DNA from: Anaerolineae bacterium
Lineage (GTDB): Bacteria > Chloroflexota > Anaerolineae > Aggregatilineales > Phototrophicaceae
Length of the DNA: 64,000 bases
Direction of reading: 5' to 3'
Assembly: GCA_020849765.1 (NCBI GenBank)
Contig: JADLAY010000007.1
Coordinates: forward strand, 62,001-126,000
Of this stretch, positions 17,548 through 25,279 are shown one piece after another. The notes beneath the pieces are model-generated. The model did no database searches. It saw nothing but the letters and a program-made list of their open reading frames with translations, and had not been told where the DNA came from. Each line of letters opens with the position of its first letter. The stretch's first letter is position 1. The translations under genes and the position numbers were made by a program.

Positions 17548-17942
17548 AAGACGATCTCCTCCGTCTCCGGGTCGAATACCAGCAATCGCACGCGATATTC
17601 CTGTACGATAGCCAGACCGACATCTTCACTAAAGATACCCTGAAAAGCACTGGCTGGCACAGCCAGAAACAGGGGGATCTCGATATCTGCATTCCGCAAT
17701 GCCACGCGATACATCAGATACTTGCCGATAGCGTTCGCAAACGCCTCCGGCGGTGAAACGTTTTCGTTGAAACTCTTGATCTCGACCAGGATCACCCGCG
17801 CGTGGTCGTCTTTTTCGGCGCGAAGGTCGATCCACAGAAAGCGCTCGTTTGCGATGACGCGAACCTGCTCGGCTGTGATCTGCCAGCCATCTTTGACGAG
17901 CGCACGTTTGACACTGTCGTGTGCTTTATCTTTGGCTGGCAT
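17535..17942 (-). CDS. XisH family protein, PD-(D/E)XK nuclease-like
   Basis: 135 residues: MPAKDKAHDSVKRALVKDGW at the start, then FLWIDLRAE...ARVILVEIKSFNE. The D...EIK pattern is the PD-(D/E)XK nuclease core proposed for XisH. It is paired with, and overlaps, XisI downstream. It lies 8 bp after the rodA stop on the opposite side of a tight same-strand arrangement (rodA is downstream at 17950 read from 19065). A toxin/antitoxin-like or DNA-processing pair is an inference only. Confidence 0.9.
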   Translation of the reverse strand: MPAKDKAHDSVKRALVKDGWQITAEQVRVIANERFLWIDLRAEKDDHARVILVEIKSFNENVSPPEAFANAIGKYLMYRVALRNADIEIPLFLAVPASAFQGIFSEDVGLAIVQEYRVRLLVFDPETEEIVLWSI

Positions 17943-17949
17943 AACACAC

Positions 17950-19065
17950 CTAAACGCGCGCGCGTCGCATGATGACGCTCTGCGCGAGGCCGACGCCCGC
18001 CAGCGTCGAGAGCAGCGACGTGCCGCCCGAACTGATGAACGGCAGCGTCAGGCCGGTGACTGGCATCAGCCCTAAGTTCATGCCGATCGAGACGAACGTC
18101 TGGAAGAAGATGAAGGCCGCCACGCCATAACAGATCAGGCTGCCGAGCGGATCGACCGCCAGCCGTGCGCCGCGCAAGATGCGCAGGATGACGACGCCAA
18201 GCAGGATCATGACGACGACACAGCCGGCGAAACCGAACTCCTCGGCGATCACGGCGAAGATGAAGTCGGTGTGGCGCACGCGCAGGAAGCGCCCGGTGTT
18301 CTGCGATCCCTGACCGTAACCCTCGCCGAGCAGCCCGCCGGAGCCGATGCTGATGCGCGCCTGGCGGATGTTGTAGGCGGCGTCCGGGTCGCTGTCTTCG
18401 AACACGAACGAGAGCACGCGGTCGCGCTGGTACTGCTCCATCTGCGACCAGACGACCGGCGCGGCCAGCGGCAGCACGATCAGGACGACCGCGACCGCCT
18501 GGGCCATGCGCTTGAGCGGCAGCCCGGCGCCCCAGACCATCACGAACCACATGACGCCGAAGACGATCGTCATCCCCAGGTCAGGCTGCGCGACGATCAA
18601 CGCCGCCGGGACGCCAATGTGGATCAGCGAGCGAAAGATCGTGCCCCAACTGTCGATGCGCTCGAAGTTATCCGCCAGGAAGCGCCCCAGTGTGACGATG
18701 ATCAAAACCTTGGCGATCTCGGCAGGCTGAATCGGGATGCCGAGGTTGAGCCAGCCCTGGGTGATGCCGCCGTCACCGGTCGTGCCGAAGGCCAGCACCG
18801 CGATCAGCAGGCCGACCATGATCACATAGAGCCACTGGTAGATGCCGCCGAGCAGCCGGTAATCGAGCGCCGCCAACGCGAACATGACCACCAGGCTGAT
18901 CAAGCCATAGCGGATCTGGTTGGGGACGCGGGCGATCAGGTCGGGGTCGATGGCGTCGAGCGTGGCGCTGCGGATCATGAGCACGCCGAAGATGGAGAGG
19001 ACAATGGTGGTGGCGAAGAGGACGAAATCGAATTGGCGCCAGATACTGGTGGGGTTACTACGCAT
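17950..19065 (-). CDS. rodA: RodA/FtsW/SpoVE peptidoglycan glycosyltransferase (SEDS), RodA type
   Basis: About 371 residues with ~10 TM segments. SEDS landmarks: QPDLGMTIVFGVMWFVMV, the loop with GEGYGQGSQNTGRFLRVRHTDF (contact with PBP2, preceding AEEFGF) and the C-terminal GMNLGLMPVTGLTLPFISSGGTS. It polymerises lipid II glycan strands during cell elongation together with PBP2 (encoded at 30092-32386). ATG 19065 or GTG/ATG 19080 are possible starts. Its own TATAAT box lies ~35 bp upstream. xisH-xisI follow only 7 bp downstream and may be read from the same promoter. Confidence 0.93.
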   Translation of the reverse strand: MRSNPTSIWRQFDFVLFATTIVLSIFGVLMIRSATLDAIDPDLIARVPNQIRYGLISLVVMFALAALDYRLLGGIYQWLYVIMVGLLIAVLAFGTTGDGGITQGWLNLGIPIQPAEIAKVLIIVTLGRFLADNFERIDSWGTIFRSLIHIGVPAALIVAQPDLGMTIVFGVMWFVMVWGAGLPLKRMAQAVAVVLIVLPLAAPVVWSQMEQYQRDRVLSFVFEDSDPDAAYNIRQARISIGSGGLLGEGYGQGSQNTGRFLRVRHTDFIFAVIAEEFGFAGCVVVMILLGVVILRILRGARLAVDPLGSLICYGVAAFIFFQTFVSIGMNLGLMPVTGLTLPFISSGGTSLLSTLAGVGLAQSVIMRRARV

Positions 19066-19100
19066 GCATGCCTGAACCACTATTCCAACATCACACTCGG

Positions 19101-19106
19101 ATTATA
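19101..19106 (-). promoter_or_regulatory. Candidate -10 box of rodA
   Basis: The minus strand reads TATAAT here, with a weak -35 (TTCTAC) 17 bp upstream at 19124-19129. It is placed about 36 bp before the rodA ATG. Confidence 0.4.
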
Positions 19107-19152
19107 GCGCCGGACGCGCCGGGGTAGAAGGCTGTGTCCTGGATGCAGTATT

Positions 19153-19182
19153 TTGGCACTGAACGCCGTCTATTCTTATAGA
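19153..19182 (+). promoter_or_regulatory. Candidate promoter of the sigma/anti-sigma operon
   Basis: TTGGCA at 19153-19158 and TATAGA at 19177-19182 with an 18-bp spacer, 23 bp before the GTG start of the sigma gene. A GAAC...CGTCTA pair lies between them and could be an ECF-type site, but the spacing is not canonical. Confidence 0.4.
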
Positions 19183-19204
19183 TGGCGCAGCAGAATGGAG
19201 AACC

Positions 19205-19774
19205 GTGACACGCAATCGACCGCGCCAGGACGCGAACGACGACGCCTGGCCGCGCTTTCAGCCCATCTACGATGCATTCCTGCCGCGCATCTACGGCTAC
19301 GTCGCCGCGCGCATTGACGACAAGGGCGATGTCGAGGATGTCGTGTCCGAGGTCTTTGTGAAGGCGCTCACGCACTTTGAAGGACTGCGCAGCCAGCAGG
19401 ATGACGTCGTGGCCGCCTGGATCTTCAAAATCGCGCGCAACGCCGTCCACGATCATTACCGGCGGCGGCGCATGACTCCGGTGGACATTGATGTACTGGA
19501 CGAACAGCCCAGCGATGCCTACTCGCCCGACGGCCTGATCAACCAGCGAGATGAAGCGGCGGTCCTCCGCCGGATGGTGCGTGAACTGCCGCCGCGACGA
19601 CGCGAGGTCATCCTGCTCAAATTCTTCGGCGAGCTGCGCAATCGAGAGATCGCCAGGGTGCTGGGGCTGGATGAGCGCACGGTCGCCGCGCATCTCAGCC
19701 GCGCTCTGAAGGATCTGGCTGCTCGCTTTCGGTCGTTGAATACCCCAGTCGAGGCAAGACACGATGACGAATGA
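19205..19774 (+). CDS. ECF-type RNA polymerase sigma-70 factor
   Basis: 189 residues, GTG start at 19205 after GGAG. Sigma region 2 spans about residues 18-85 (FLPRIYGYVAARI...DVEDVVSEVFVKAL...AAWIFKIARNAVHDHYRRRR). Region 4 spans ~120-175 (LPPRRREVILLKFFGELRNREIARVLGLDERTVAAHLSRAL). No regions 1 or 3. It overlaps the next gene by 11 nt, which encodes a membrane anti-sigma-like protein, so an envelope-signal-responsive switch is inferred. Confidence 0.92.
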   Translation: MTRNRPRQDANDDAWPRFQPIYDAFLPRIYGYVAARIDDKGDVEDVVSEVFVKALTHFEGLRSQQDDVVAAWIFKIARNAVHDHYRRRRMTPVDIDVLDEQPSDAYSPDGLINQRDEAAVLRRMVRELPPRRREVILLKFFGELRNREIARVLGLDERTVAAHLSRALKDLAARFRSLNTPVEARHDDE

Positions 19775-20951
19775 TCACGAGCAGGAGTTCGCTGCCCAGG
19801 TGGATGCCTGGCTCGACGGGCAGCCGGAGCATGGCCTGCCGCCGGAGGACGTCGCGCTCTACACACAACTGCGCCAGGCGCGCCCCGTCGCTGACGAGAC
19901 CTTCGCTACATCATTGCGCGCCCGCCTTGCCGGGCAAAGTCAGGAGCAAATCACGATGAAACGGCCAACACTGCGCTTTTCCACCCGCATCATCCTGATC
20001 GCGGCGGCGATCCTCGTGATCGCGGTCGTCGCCTATGCGGTCGATTTCGCTCTGAAGCAAGTGATCGACATGGATGCCGGGCTGAGCTTCATTGACGATG
20101 CCGAGCTGGGGACGGAACTCAACCTGTCGCAGACGCGCGACAACCTGACCGTGACCGTGCAGTGGGCCTACGCCGACGACAGCCGCATCAGCATCGGCTA
20201 CGTCATGAGCGGCGACGGCCCGCTCGACAGCCCGGCGTCGGATTACTATCCGCTCAACTACACCCTGCGCGATGATGCCGGGCACGTCTTCGAGTCCGCC
20301 GGTGGCATGGGCTATACCGGCGAAGGTGGGGAGAGCGTCTCCGTCTCGTCGTTCGATACGGCGGCGTTGGGCGACCTGCCGCCTGAATTGACGCTGCACT
20401 TCGAGGTCGAAGTCGAGATCATCACCGAGCGGTCACGGGCAACCCTGGATGCGCGCCCGACTCCCGCGCCGGGTGATCCACCGGTCACTTACAGCGAGGA
20501 AGAGGGCAACAGCCCCTTCTCCGAGCCTTACGGGCCGTTTGCGTTCGATTTCACCGTCCCTACACGGGCCGGTCGTGTGGTCAATATCGATCAGGCCGTG
20601 GAAGATCAGGGCATTGCCATCACGCTCAAACGCGCGCTCATTAGCCCATCACGCACACAGTTGGAGGTCTGCTTCACGCCGCCGCAGTTGACGCTGGATC
20701 GCTGGGGCATCGCCGCGAACCTGTACATCAACGGCTCAAACGTGTTCGACGAGCAGATCACGGCGGGCGATGATTACATCGAGGGCACCGACTGCCGCCG
20801 TTTGATCTACAACGCGGCCTTCGGCGAACGCCTGGGCGAGTGGCGCCTGGAGATCTTCGAGCTGATCGGGTTCACGGGCGAGACCGGCGCCGATCAGACG
20901 CGGATCGCCGGGACGTGGGATTTCTCGTTCGACCTGATGGCGGAGCAGTGA
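19764..20951 (+). CDS. Membrane anti-sigma-like protein (DUF4179-like)
   Basis: 395 residues. The short cytosolic N-terminus (~70 residues, QEFAAQVDAWLDGQ...) is acidic and helical like anti-sigma domains, but no zinc motif (HX3CX2C) is present. One TM lies at ~74-95 (IILIAAAILVIAVVAYAV). The extracytoplasmic ~300 residues contain a repeat-like pattern (NLTVTVQWAYADDSRISIGYVM; later QGIAITLKRALISPSRTQLEVCFT) typical of DUF4179-type proteins. ATG 19764 overlaps the sigma stop, so translation is probably coupled. Partner assignment by context; domain family moderately sure. Confidence 0.8.
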   Translation: MTNDHEQEFAAQVDAWLDGQPEHGLPPEDVALYTQLRQARPVADETFATSLRARLAGQSQEQITMKRPTLRFSTRIILIAAAILVIAVVAYAVDFALKQVIDMDAGLSFIDDAELGTELNLSQTRDNLTVTVQWAYADDSRISIGYVMSGDGPLDSPASDYYPLNYTLRDDAGHVFESAGGMGYTGEGGESVSVSSFDTAALGDLPPELTLHFEVEVEIITERSRATLDARPTPAPGDPPVTYSEEEGNSPFSEPYGPFAFDFTVPTRAGRVVNIDQAVEDQGIAITLKRALISPSRTQLEVCFTPPQLTLDRWGIAANLYINGSNVFDEQITAGDDYIEGTDCRRLIYNAAFGERLGEWRLEIFELIGFTGETGADQTRIAGTWDFSFDLMAEQ

Positions 20952-20967
20952 CGCGAGCAATCGTCAC

Positions 20968-21348
20968 CTACGCGTCGTCTTGATCGGGTTTCTCTTCGGC
21001 GGTCGGTGTCGTCTTTTTGCGACGTGGCTTACGGGTGGAAGCCGGGGGCGGCGACACGGGCAGGGGTGTTTCGTCCGGGTCGATGCCCTCGATCGTGTTG
21101 ATGAACGGCACTTCGGCAATGAGCAGGCTGGCGCTTTCGCGGCGTTGGAGCGCGATATCGACGTTTTCGCTGTCGATGGAGACGTACTTGGAGATGACAC
21201 CGAGGATCTCGCGCTTCATCGCCTCCATGCGCTCCGGCGACATGTTGAGCCGGTCGTGCAGCAGCACAAACTGCAGGCGGTCTTTGGCCTGCTGACCCGA
21301 ACCCCGCATGTTGCCACGCCCCAGAAGGCGCTCCCAGAAACTGCTCAT
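20968..21348 (-). CDS. minE: Cell division topological specificity factor MinE
   Basis: 126 residues. The anti-MinCD helix segment DRLQFVLLHDRLNMSPERMEAMKREILGVISKYV covers residues ~23-57, followed by the beta dimer core VDIALQRR...LLIAEVPF. It stimulates MinD ATPase and drives Min redistribution. It is longer than usual MinE (about 88 residues): the last ~35 residues form a Pro/Lys/Glu-rich tail (RKPRRKKTTPTAEEKPDQDDA). It lies 9 bp after minD. Confidence 0.92.
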   Translation of the reverse strand: MSSFWERLLGRGNMRGSGQQAKDRLQFVLLHDRLNMSPERMEAMKREILGVISKYVSIDSENVDIALQRRESASLLIAEVPFINTIEGIDPDETPLPVSPPPASTRKPRRKKTTPTAEEKPDQDDA

Positions 21349-21357
21349 TGTCCGCCC

Positions 21358-22161
21358 CTAACCCCCGCCGCCGGAAAACATTCGACTCAGGCGCTTGAAA
21401 AAGCTCCCACTATCTTCGAGCGACATGAACGGCACGCGCTCACCCATCAGGCGGCGCGCGATGTTATGAAACGCCTTACCGGCGCGCGAACTATTGTTGA
21501 GTGTGATCGGGATACCACTATTGGACGATGGGACAACGTTCTCATCCTCAGGCACGATGCCCACGATCTTGATGCCGAGGATGTCGGTCACGTCGTCCGG
21601 CGACAGCATTTCACCTTTGCGGATCATGTCCCCTTTCACGCGATTGAGGATCAGCCTACCGGGCCCTTTATGCTCCGCTTCGAGCAGGCCGATGATGCGG
21701 TCGGCATCGCGGACGGCGGAGACTTCCGGGTTGGTGATGATCAGGACTTCGTCGGCGGGGGCGACGGCATTGCGGAAGCCGCGCTCGATGCCTGCCGGGC
21801 AGTCGATCAGGATGAAGTCGAATTCCGGGCGCAGCTGGTTGCACAGCTGGATCATATCCTGCGGGCTGACGGCGGTCTTGTCACGCGTTTGCGCGGCGGG
21901 CAGCAGATACAGTTCGGGGAAGCTCTTGTGCTTGATCAAGGCGGCGCGCAGCTTGGCGCGACCTTCGACCACGTCGACCAGGTCGTAGACGATTCGATTC
22001 TCCAGGCCGAGCACGATATCCAGGTTGCGCAGACCGATGTCCGCGTCAATCAAAGCGACTTTTTGTCCCAATCGTGCCAGCGCTACGCCCAGATTGGCGG
22101 TCGTGGTCGTTTTGCCCACGCCTCCTTTTCCCGACGTAATCGTCACCACTTTCCCCGTCAT
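21358..22161 (-). CDS. minD: Septum site-determining ATPase MinD
   Basis: 267 residues. Deviant Walker A SGKGGVGKTTTTANL (~10-24), switch I DADIGLRNLDIVLG, switch II FDFILIDCPAGIERG, and a C-terminal amphipathic membrane helix FFKRLSRMF. MinD binds membranes as an ATP dimer and recruits MinC to block FtsZ. It lies between minC (107 bp upstream) and minE (9 bp downstream). Confidence 0.96.
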   Translation of the reverse strand: MTGKVVTITSGKGGVGKTTTTANLGVALARLGQKVALIDADIGLRNLDIVLGLENRIVYDLVDVVEGRAKLRAALIKHKSFPELYLLPAAQTRDKTAVSPQDMIQLCNQLRPEFDFILIDCPAGIERGFRNAVAPADEVLIITNPEVSAVRDADRIIGLLEAEHKGPGRLILNRVKGDMIRKGEMLSPDDVTDILGIKIVGIVPEDENVVPSSNSGIPITLNNSSRAGKAFHNIARRLMGERVPFMSLEDSGSFFKRLSRMFSGGGG

Positions 22162-22268
22162 GGTTTCCCCTTTAGCGAAAGAGCTTCTTAGCCGCCCGGC
22201 AAGACGGCGTCTCCGCCTCCTCGCCCATGATGCGGCGATCTGAAGTCAGCGAAACGGCTAGAAGCTCA

Positions 22269-22952
22269 TCATTCCCATACTTCTACCACAATCTGCCCAT
22301 CGCGGATGAGCGCGACCTCCGGCTTGGGGCGCTGGCGCTTATCCTGCGGCGAGGTCGTCAAATACCCGGCGATGCGCAGCTGCGTCGGCGTCATATCCAA
22401 CGCACAGACGACGGCGCTCGTATCGCCATCCGCCCCGGCGTGCACGACACCGCGCAGCCGTCCCCAAACGATCACGTCGCCCGCGGCCTGAATTTCCGCG
22501 CCGGGGTTGACGTCGCCGAAGATGACCACGTGCCCGGCGCTGCGCACGGTACGCCCGGAGCGCAGGGTGCGCCGGATCATGACGCCGGACGTGCCTTCTT
22601 CCTCCGGGTTGAACGGCGCCAGGCCATCCACGAGATCCGGTGTCTGCACGGCGCTGACGTTGGCGCGCAAATCGAGCGCGTCCGCCGAATCGAGCGTCGT
22701 CTGGCTATCGCTGAGGACGACGGTGAGCACCAGCCCACGCCGGTCGAGCAGCGCCTTGACGGACATCATTTCGTCTTTGCGTACCGGACGTGCGCCCACA
22801 TCCAACGTGACGCGCGCGCCGTTGAAGAATGCACTCTGCTGGTCAATGCGCGTCGCCAGTAGCGCCGTGATCGAGTTCCATTCTTCCGCTTCGTCGAGTG
22901 TGATTCGTAGTCCGTCGCCGACACCTTTGATGTTAATCAACTGGTCACGCAT
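22269..22952 (-). CDS. minC: Septum site-determining protein MinC
   Basis: About 227 residues from ATG 22952 (MRDQLINIKGVGDGLRI). The N-terminal FtsZ-antagonist domain is followed by the C-terminal right-handed beta-helix that binds MinD: RRTLRSGRTVRSAGHVVIFGDVNPGAEI...GDVIVWGRLRGVVHAGADGD, near residues 125-190. First gene of the min operon. An upstream in-frame extension to 23066 passes through AT-rich spacer and terminator and is rejected. Confidence 0.92.
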   Translation of the reverse strand: MRDQLINIKGVGDGLRITLDEAEEWNSITALLATRIDQQSAFFNGARVTLDVGARPVRKDEMMSVKALLDRRGLVLTVVLSDSQTTLDSADALDLRANVSAVQTPDLVDGLAPFNPEEEGTSGVMIRRTLRSGRTVRSAGHVVIFGDVNPGAEIQAAGDVIVWGRLRGVVHAGADGDTSAVVCALDMTPTQLRIAGYLTTSPQDKRQRPKPEVALIRDGQIVVEVWE

Positions 22953-23039
22953 GAAGCAGCCTGATCCGCGACATCTTATACTGTTAAATAGTATCACAAT
23001 GCTGAAACAATGACAGCAGATGCATCTCAATAGTCGCTG

Positions 23040-23071
23040 TAACAAAAGGGCATGGACGAACGCCATGCCCC
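23040..23071 (-). terminator. Rho-independent terminator of the sugar ABC operon
   Basis: On the minus strand GGGCATGG-cgttcgt-CCATGCCC (8-bp stem plus G) is followed by TTTTGTTA. It lies about 40 bp downstream of the last permease gene. Confidence 0.8.
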
Positions 23072-23111
23072 TTGTGAGCAGCGCTGAATGCGCCAGCCCG
23101 CCGGCGAACGA

Positions 23112-24005
23112 TCAGCCTTTGACCGCGCCCATCGTCAGGCCGCGCACGATGTAACGCTGCACAAACAGCGACAGCACGACCGGCAGTGTGATGGCGATCA
23201 ACATGCGCGTCGCCAGGTAGCCGAAGTGAACGCCGCGCACGGTGCTCGTGCTGGCGACCAGGAAGGTGTACGGCTTGGCCTTGTTCGGGGCCATGACGCT
23301 GGCGAACAGGTATTCATTCCAGGCGAAGGCGAAGCAGATGATGGCCGCCGCCGTGATGGCCGGGCCTGCCAGCGGCAGCGCCACGCGCAGCAGGATCTGC
23401 AATGGGCTGGCGCCGTCGACCAGCGCCGCTTCTTCGATCTCCTCCGGGAAGTCCGCGAAGTAGTCACGCATGATCAGGATGGCGAAGGGCAGCACGAAGG
23501 TCGTATTGACCAGGATCATGCCCTGTACAGTGTCAATCACGCCCAGCCGTTGGATGAGCAGGAAGAACGGGATCATCGTTGCGACCGGCGGCAGGAAGCG
23601 CTGCGACAGCACCCACGACACGACGTTGCGGTTGCCGATGCCGTAGCGGAAGCGCGCCAGTGCGTAGCCCGTCAGCGTGCCGAGGAAGGTCGCCAGCAGC
23701 GTCGAACCGACGGCGATGGCAATGCTGTTGCCAATGGCGAGCGCGGTTTCGCGGCCACCCAGCCCCAGTTCAGCCGACCAGTTTTCAATGCTGGGGTCGA
23801 ACTGCAGGAAGGGGATAACGGAGGGTTCGAGTGCCTCGCGCTGCGTCTTGAACGACGTGATGACTGCCCAGACGAACGGATAGAGAATCCAGAAGGTGAT
23901 CAGAATGATCGCGAACCAGATGAGCGCGCGCGCCCAACGAGGTGTCACCCCCCGGTTGTTGCTGCGCGATTCGCGTGGTGGTAACGCGGTTTGTGCTGTT
24001 GCCAT
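23112..24005 (-). CDS. Sugar ABC transporter permease, MalG-type (CUT1)
   Basis: 297 residues, six TM segments. The cytosolic EAA loop reads EEAALVDGASPLQILLRVALPLAGPA (~residues 175-200), which docks on the ATPase. CUT1 family inner-membrane permease. It follows the MalF-type gene by 15 bp. No ATP-binding protein gene is in the operon, so a shared MsmX/MalK-type ATPase elsewhere is expected. Confidence 0.93.
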   Translation of the reverse strand: MATAQTALPPRESRSNNRGVTPRWARALIWFAIILITFWILYPFVWAVITSFKTQREALEPSVIPFLQFDPSIENWSAELGLGGRETALAIGNSIAIAVGSTLLATFLGTLTGYALARFRYGIGNRNVVSWVLSQRFLPPVATMIPFFLLIQRLGVIDTVQGMILVNTTFVLPFAILIMRDYFADFPEEIEEAALVDGASPLQILLRVALPLAGPAITAAAIICFAFAWNEYLFASVMAPNKAKPYTFLVASTSTVRGVHFGYLATRMLIAITLPVVLSLFVQRYIVRGLTMGAVKG

Positions 24006-24020
24006 GATGTTTCTCCCGCC

Positions 24021-25118
24021 TTACTCGAAACGCGCACGCATGCGCTGGAAATAGACCGACGTGATGACGATGGCGATGATCACCAGGATGTACGCCAGCG
24101 CCGAGCCATAGCCCATATCGAAATTGCGCAGGCCTGTCTGGTAGATGTAGTACGAGTAGGTCTGTGTCGCAGACCCAGGACCACCACCCAGCATCGACAG
24201 CGGAATATCGAGGATTTTGAACGTTTCGACCAGCCGGAGCAGCGCGACCGTGCCCAGCGCCGGGGCGATGAGCGGGAAGGTGATGCTGCGGAAGAGCAAC
24301 CAGCCGGAGTTGGTATCGAGACGCGCCGCTTCGTAGAGTTCATCCGGGATCGATTGCATCGCCGCCAGGATGATGATGAAGACGAACGGCGTCCACTGCC
24401 ACGAATCGATCAGGAGCACGGCGGTTCGCGCTGACCATGGGTCGGTAAACCAGCTCACCCCCTGTCCACCCAGGCCGCGGATCATGTAGTTGATCGAGCC
24501 GCTGTTCTCGTTGAACAGGATCAAGCCCATGAAGCCAAGCGCAATCGGCGCCGCGAACAGCGGCATCGTCAGGATCGAGCGGAAGATGCGCAAGCCGGGA
24601 ATGTCGTGGTTGAAGATCCAGGCGATGAAGGTGCCCAGAATGAGCGTCAACAGCAGGCTGCCGACCGAAAGGTAGACCGAGGTGATGATCGTTTCGGAGA
24701 CGCGCAGGTCATTTGGAATGGCAGCGTAGTTGTCCAGGCCGATCAGACTAAAGCCGCGCGCGAAATTCTGCATCCGTGCGTTCGTGAAGCTCAGGTAAAG
24801 CGAGTAGATGAGCGGGAACAAGGTGAAGGTGAGGATCCAGAACACACCTGGCAGCAAGAAATAGAAACGTGCGTTGCTATGTTTGTAGACTGCCGACGTT
24901 TCTTGCTTGCCGCGCCGCCCGCGCAGCACCAGCGCTGTGACCAGGAAATTGATCGCCATGGGCAGGCTGAAAATGTACTCACCCGCCAGCCCGGCGAGCA
25001 CGCAGACGACGAGCGCTGCGATCGCCAGAATGTAGCGTCCGCGAAAGGTCGCCACGGCTGCGGGTACCAACCCAGGGATTAATCCGGCCAGTAGTTTTCC
25101 GGTTTCAATATCAGGCAT
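24021..25118 (-). CDS. Sugar ABC transporter permease, MalF-type (CUT1)
   Basis: 365 residues. The C-terminal ~290 residues form the usual permease (FYFLLPGVFWILTFTLFPLIYSLYLSF..., EAA loop DELYEAARLDTNSGWLLFRSITFPLIAPAL). The N-terminal ~75 residues add two hydrophobic segments (GLIPGLVPAAVATF, YILAIAALVVCVLAGLAGEYIFSLPMAINFLVTAL) and are unusual for small CUT1 permeases, more like MalF's extra helices. It pairs with the MalG-type protein. Confidence 0.92.
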   Translation of the reverse strand: MPDIETGKLLAGLIPGLVPAAVATFRGRYILAIAALVVCVLAGLAGEYIFSLPMAINFLVTALVLRGRRGKQETSAVYKHSNARFYFLLPGVFWILTFTLFPLIYSLYLSFTNARMQNFARGFSLIGLDNYAAIPNDLRVSETIITSVYLSVGSLLLTLILGTFIAWIFNHDIPGLRIFRSILTMPLFAAPIALGFMGLILFNENSGSINYMIRGLGGQGVSWFTDPWSARTAVLLIDSWQWTPFVFIIILAAMQSIPDELYEAARLDTNSGWLLFRSITFPLIAPALGTVALLRLVETFKILDIPLSMLGGGPGSATQTYSYYIYQTGLRNFDMGYGSALAYILVIIAIVITSVYFQRMRARFE

Positions 25119-25214
25119 AATCCATATCCCTAATGAAGCTGGGGCGACTCTGTGAATGCCTCAACCTGTAATTATGCAAACGATAATTTAGGCCACTGCT
25201 TTAAATGATTTCGA

Positions 25215-25243
25215 TAAAGGGAGAGGCACAAGTCCTCTCCCTT
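25215..25243 (-). terminator. Perfect hairpin between binding-protein and permease genes (attenuator-like terminator)
   Basis: AAAGGGAGAGG and CCTCTCCCTTT (11-bp perfect stem) around a 7-nt loop, 36 bp after the binding-protein stop. Partial termination here would make much more binding protein than permease, as known in other sugar ABC operons. Inference. Confidence 0.7.
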
Positions 25244-25279
25244 TGTGTCACATTCGAACGCGATTAAGCTGCGTCCAGA

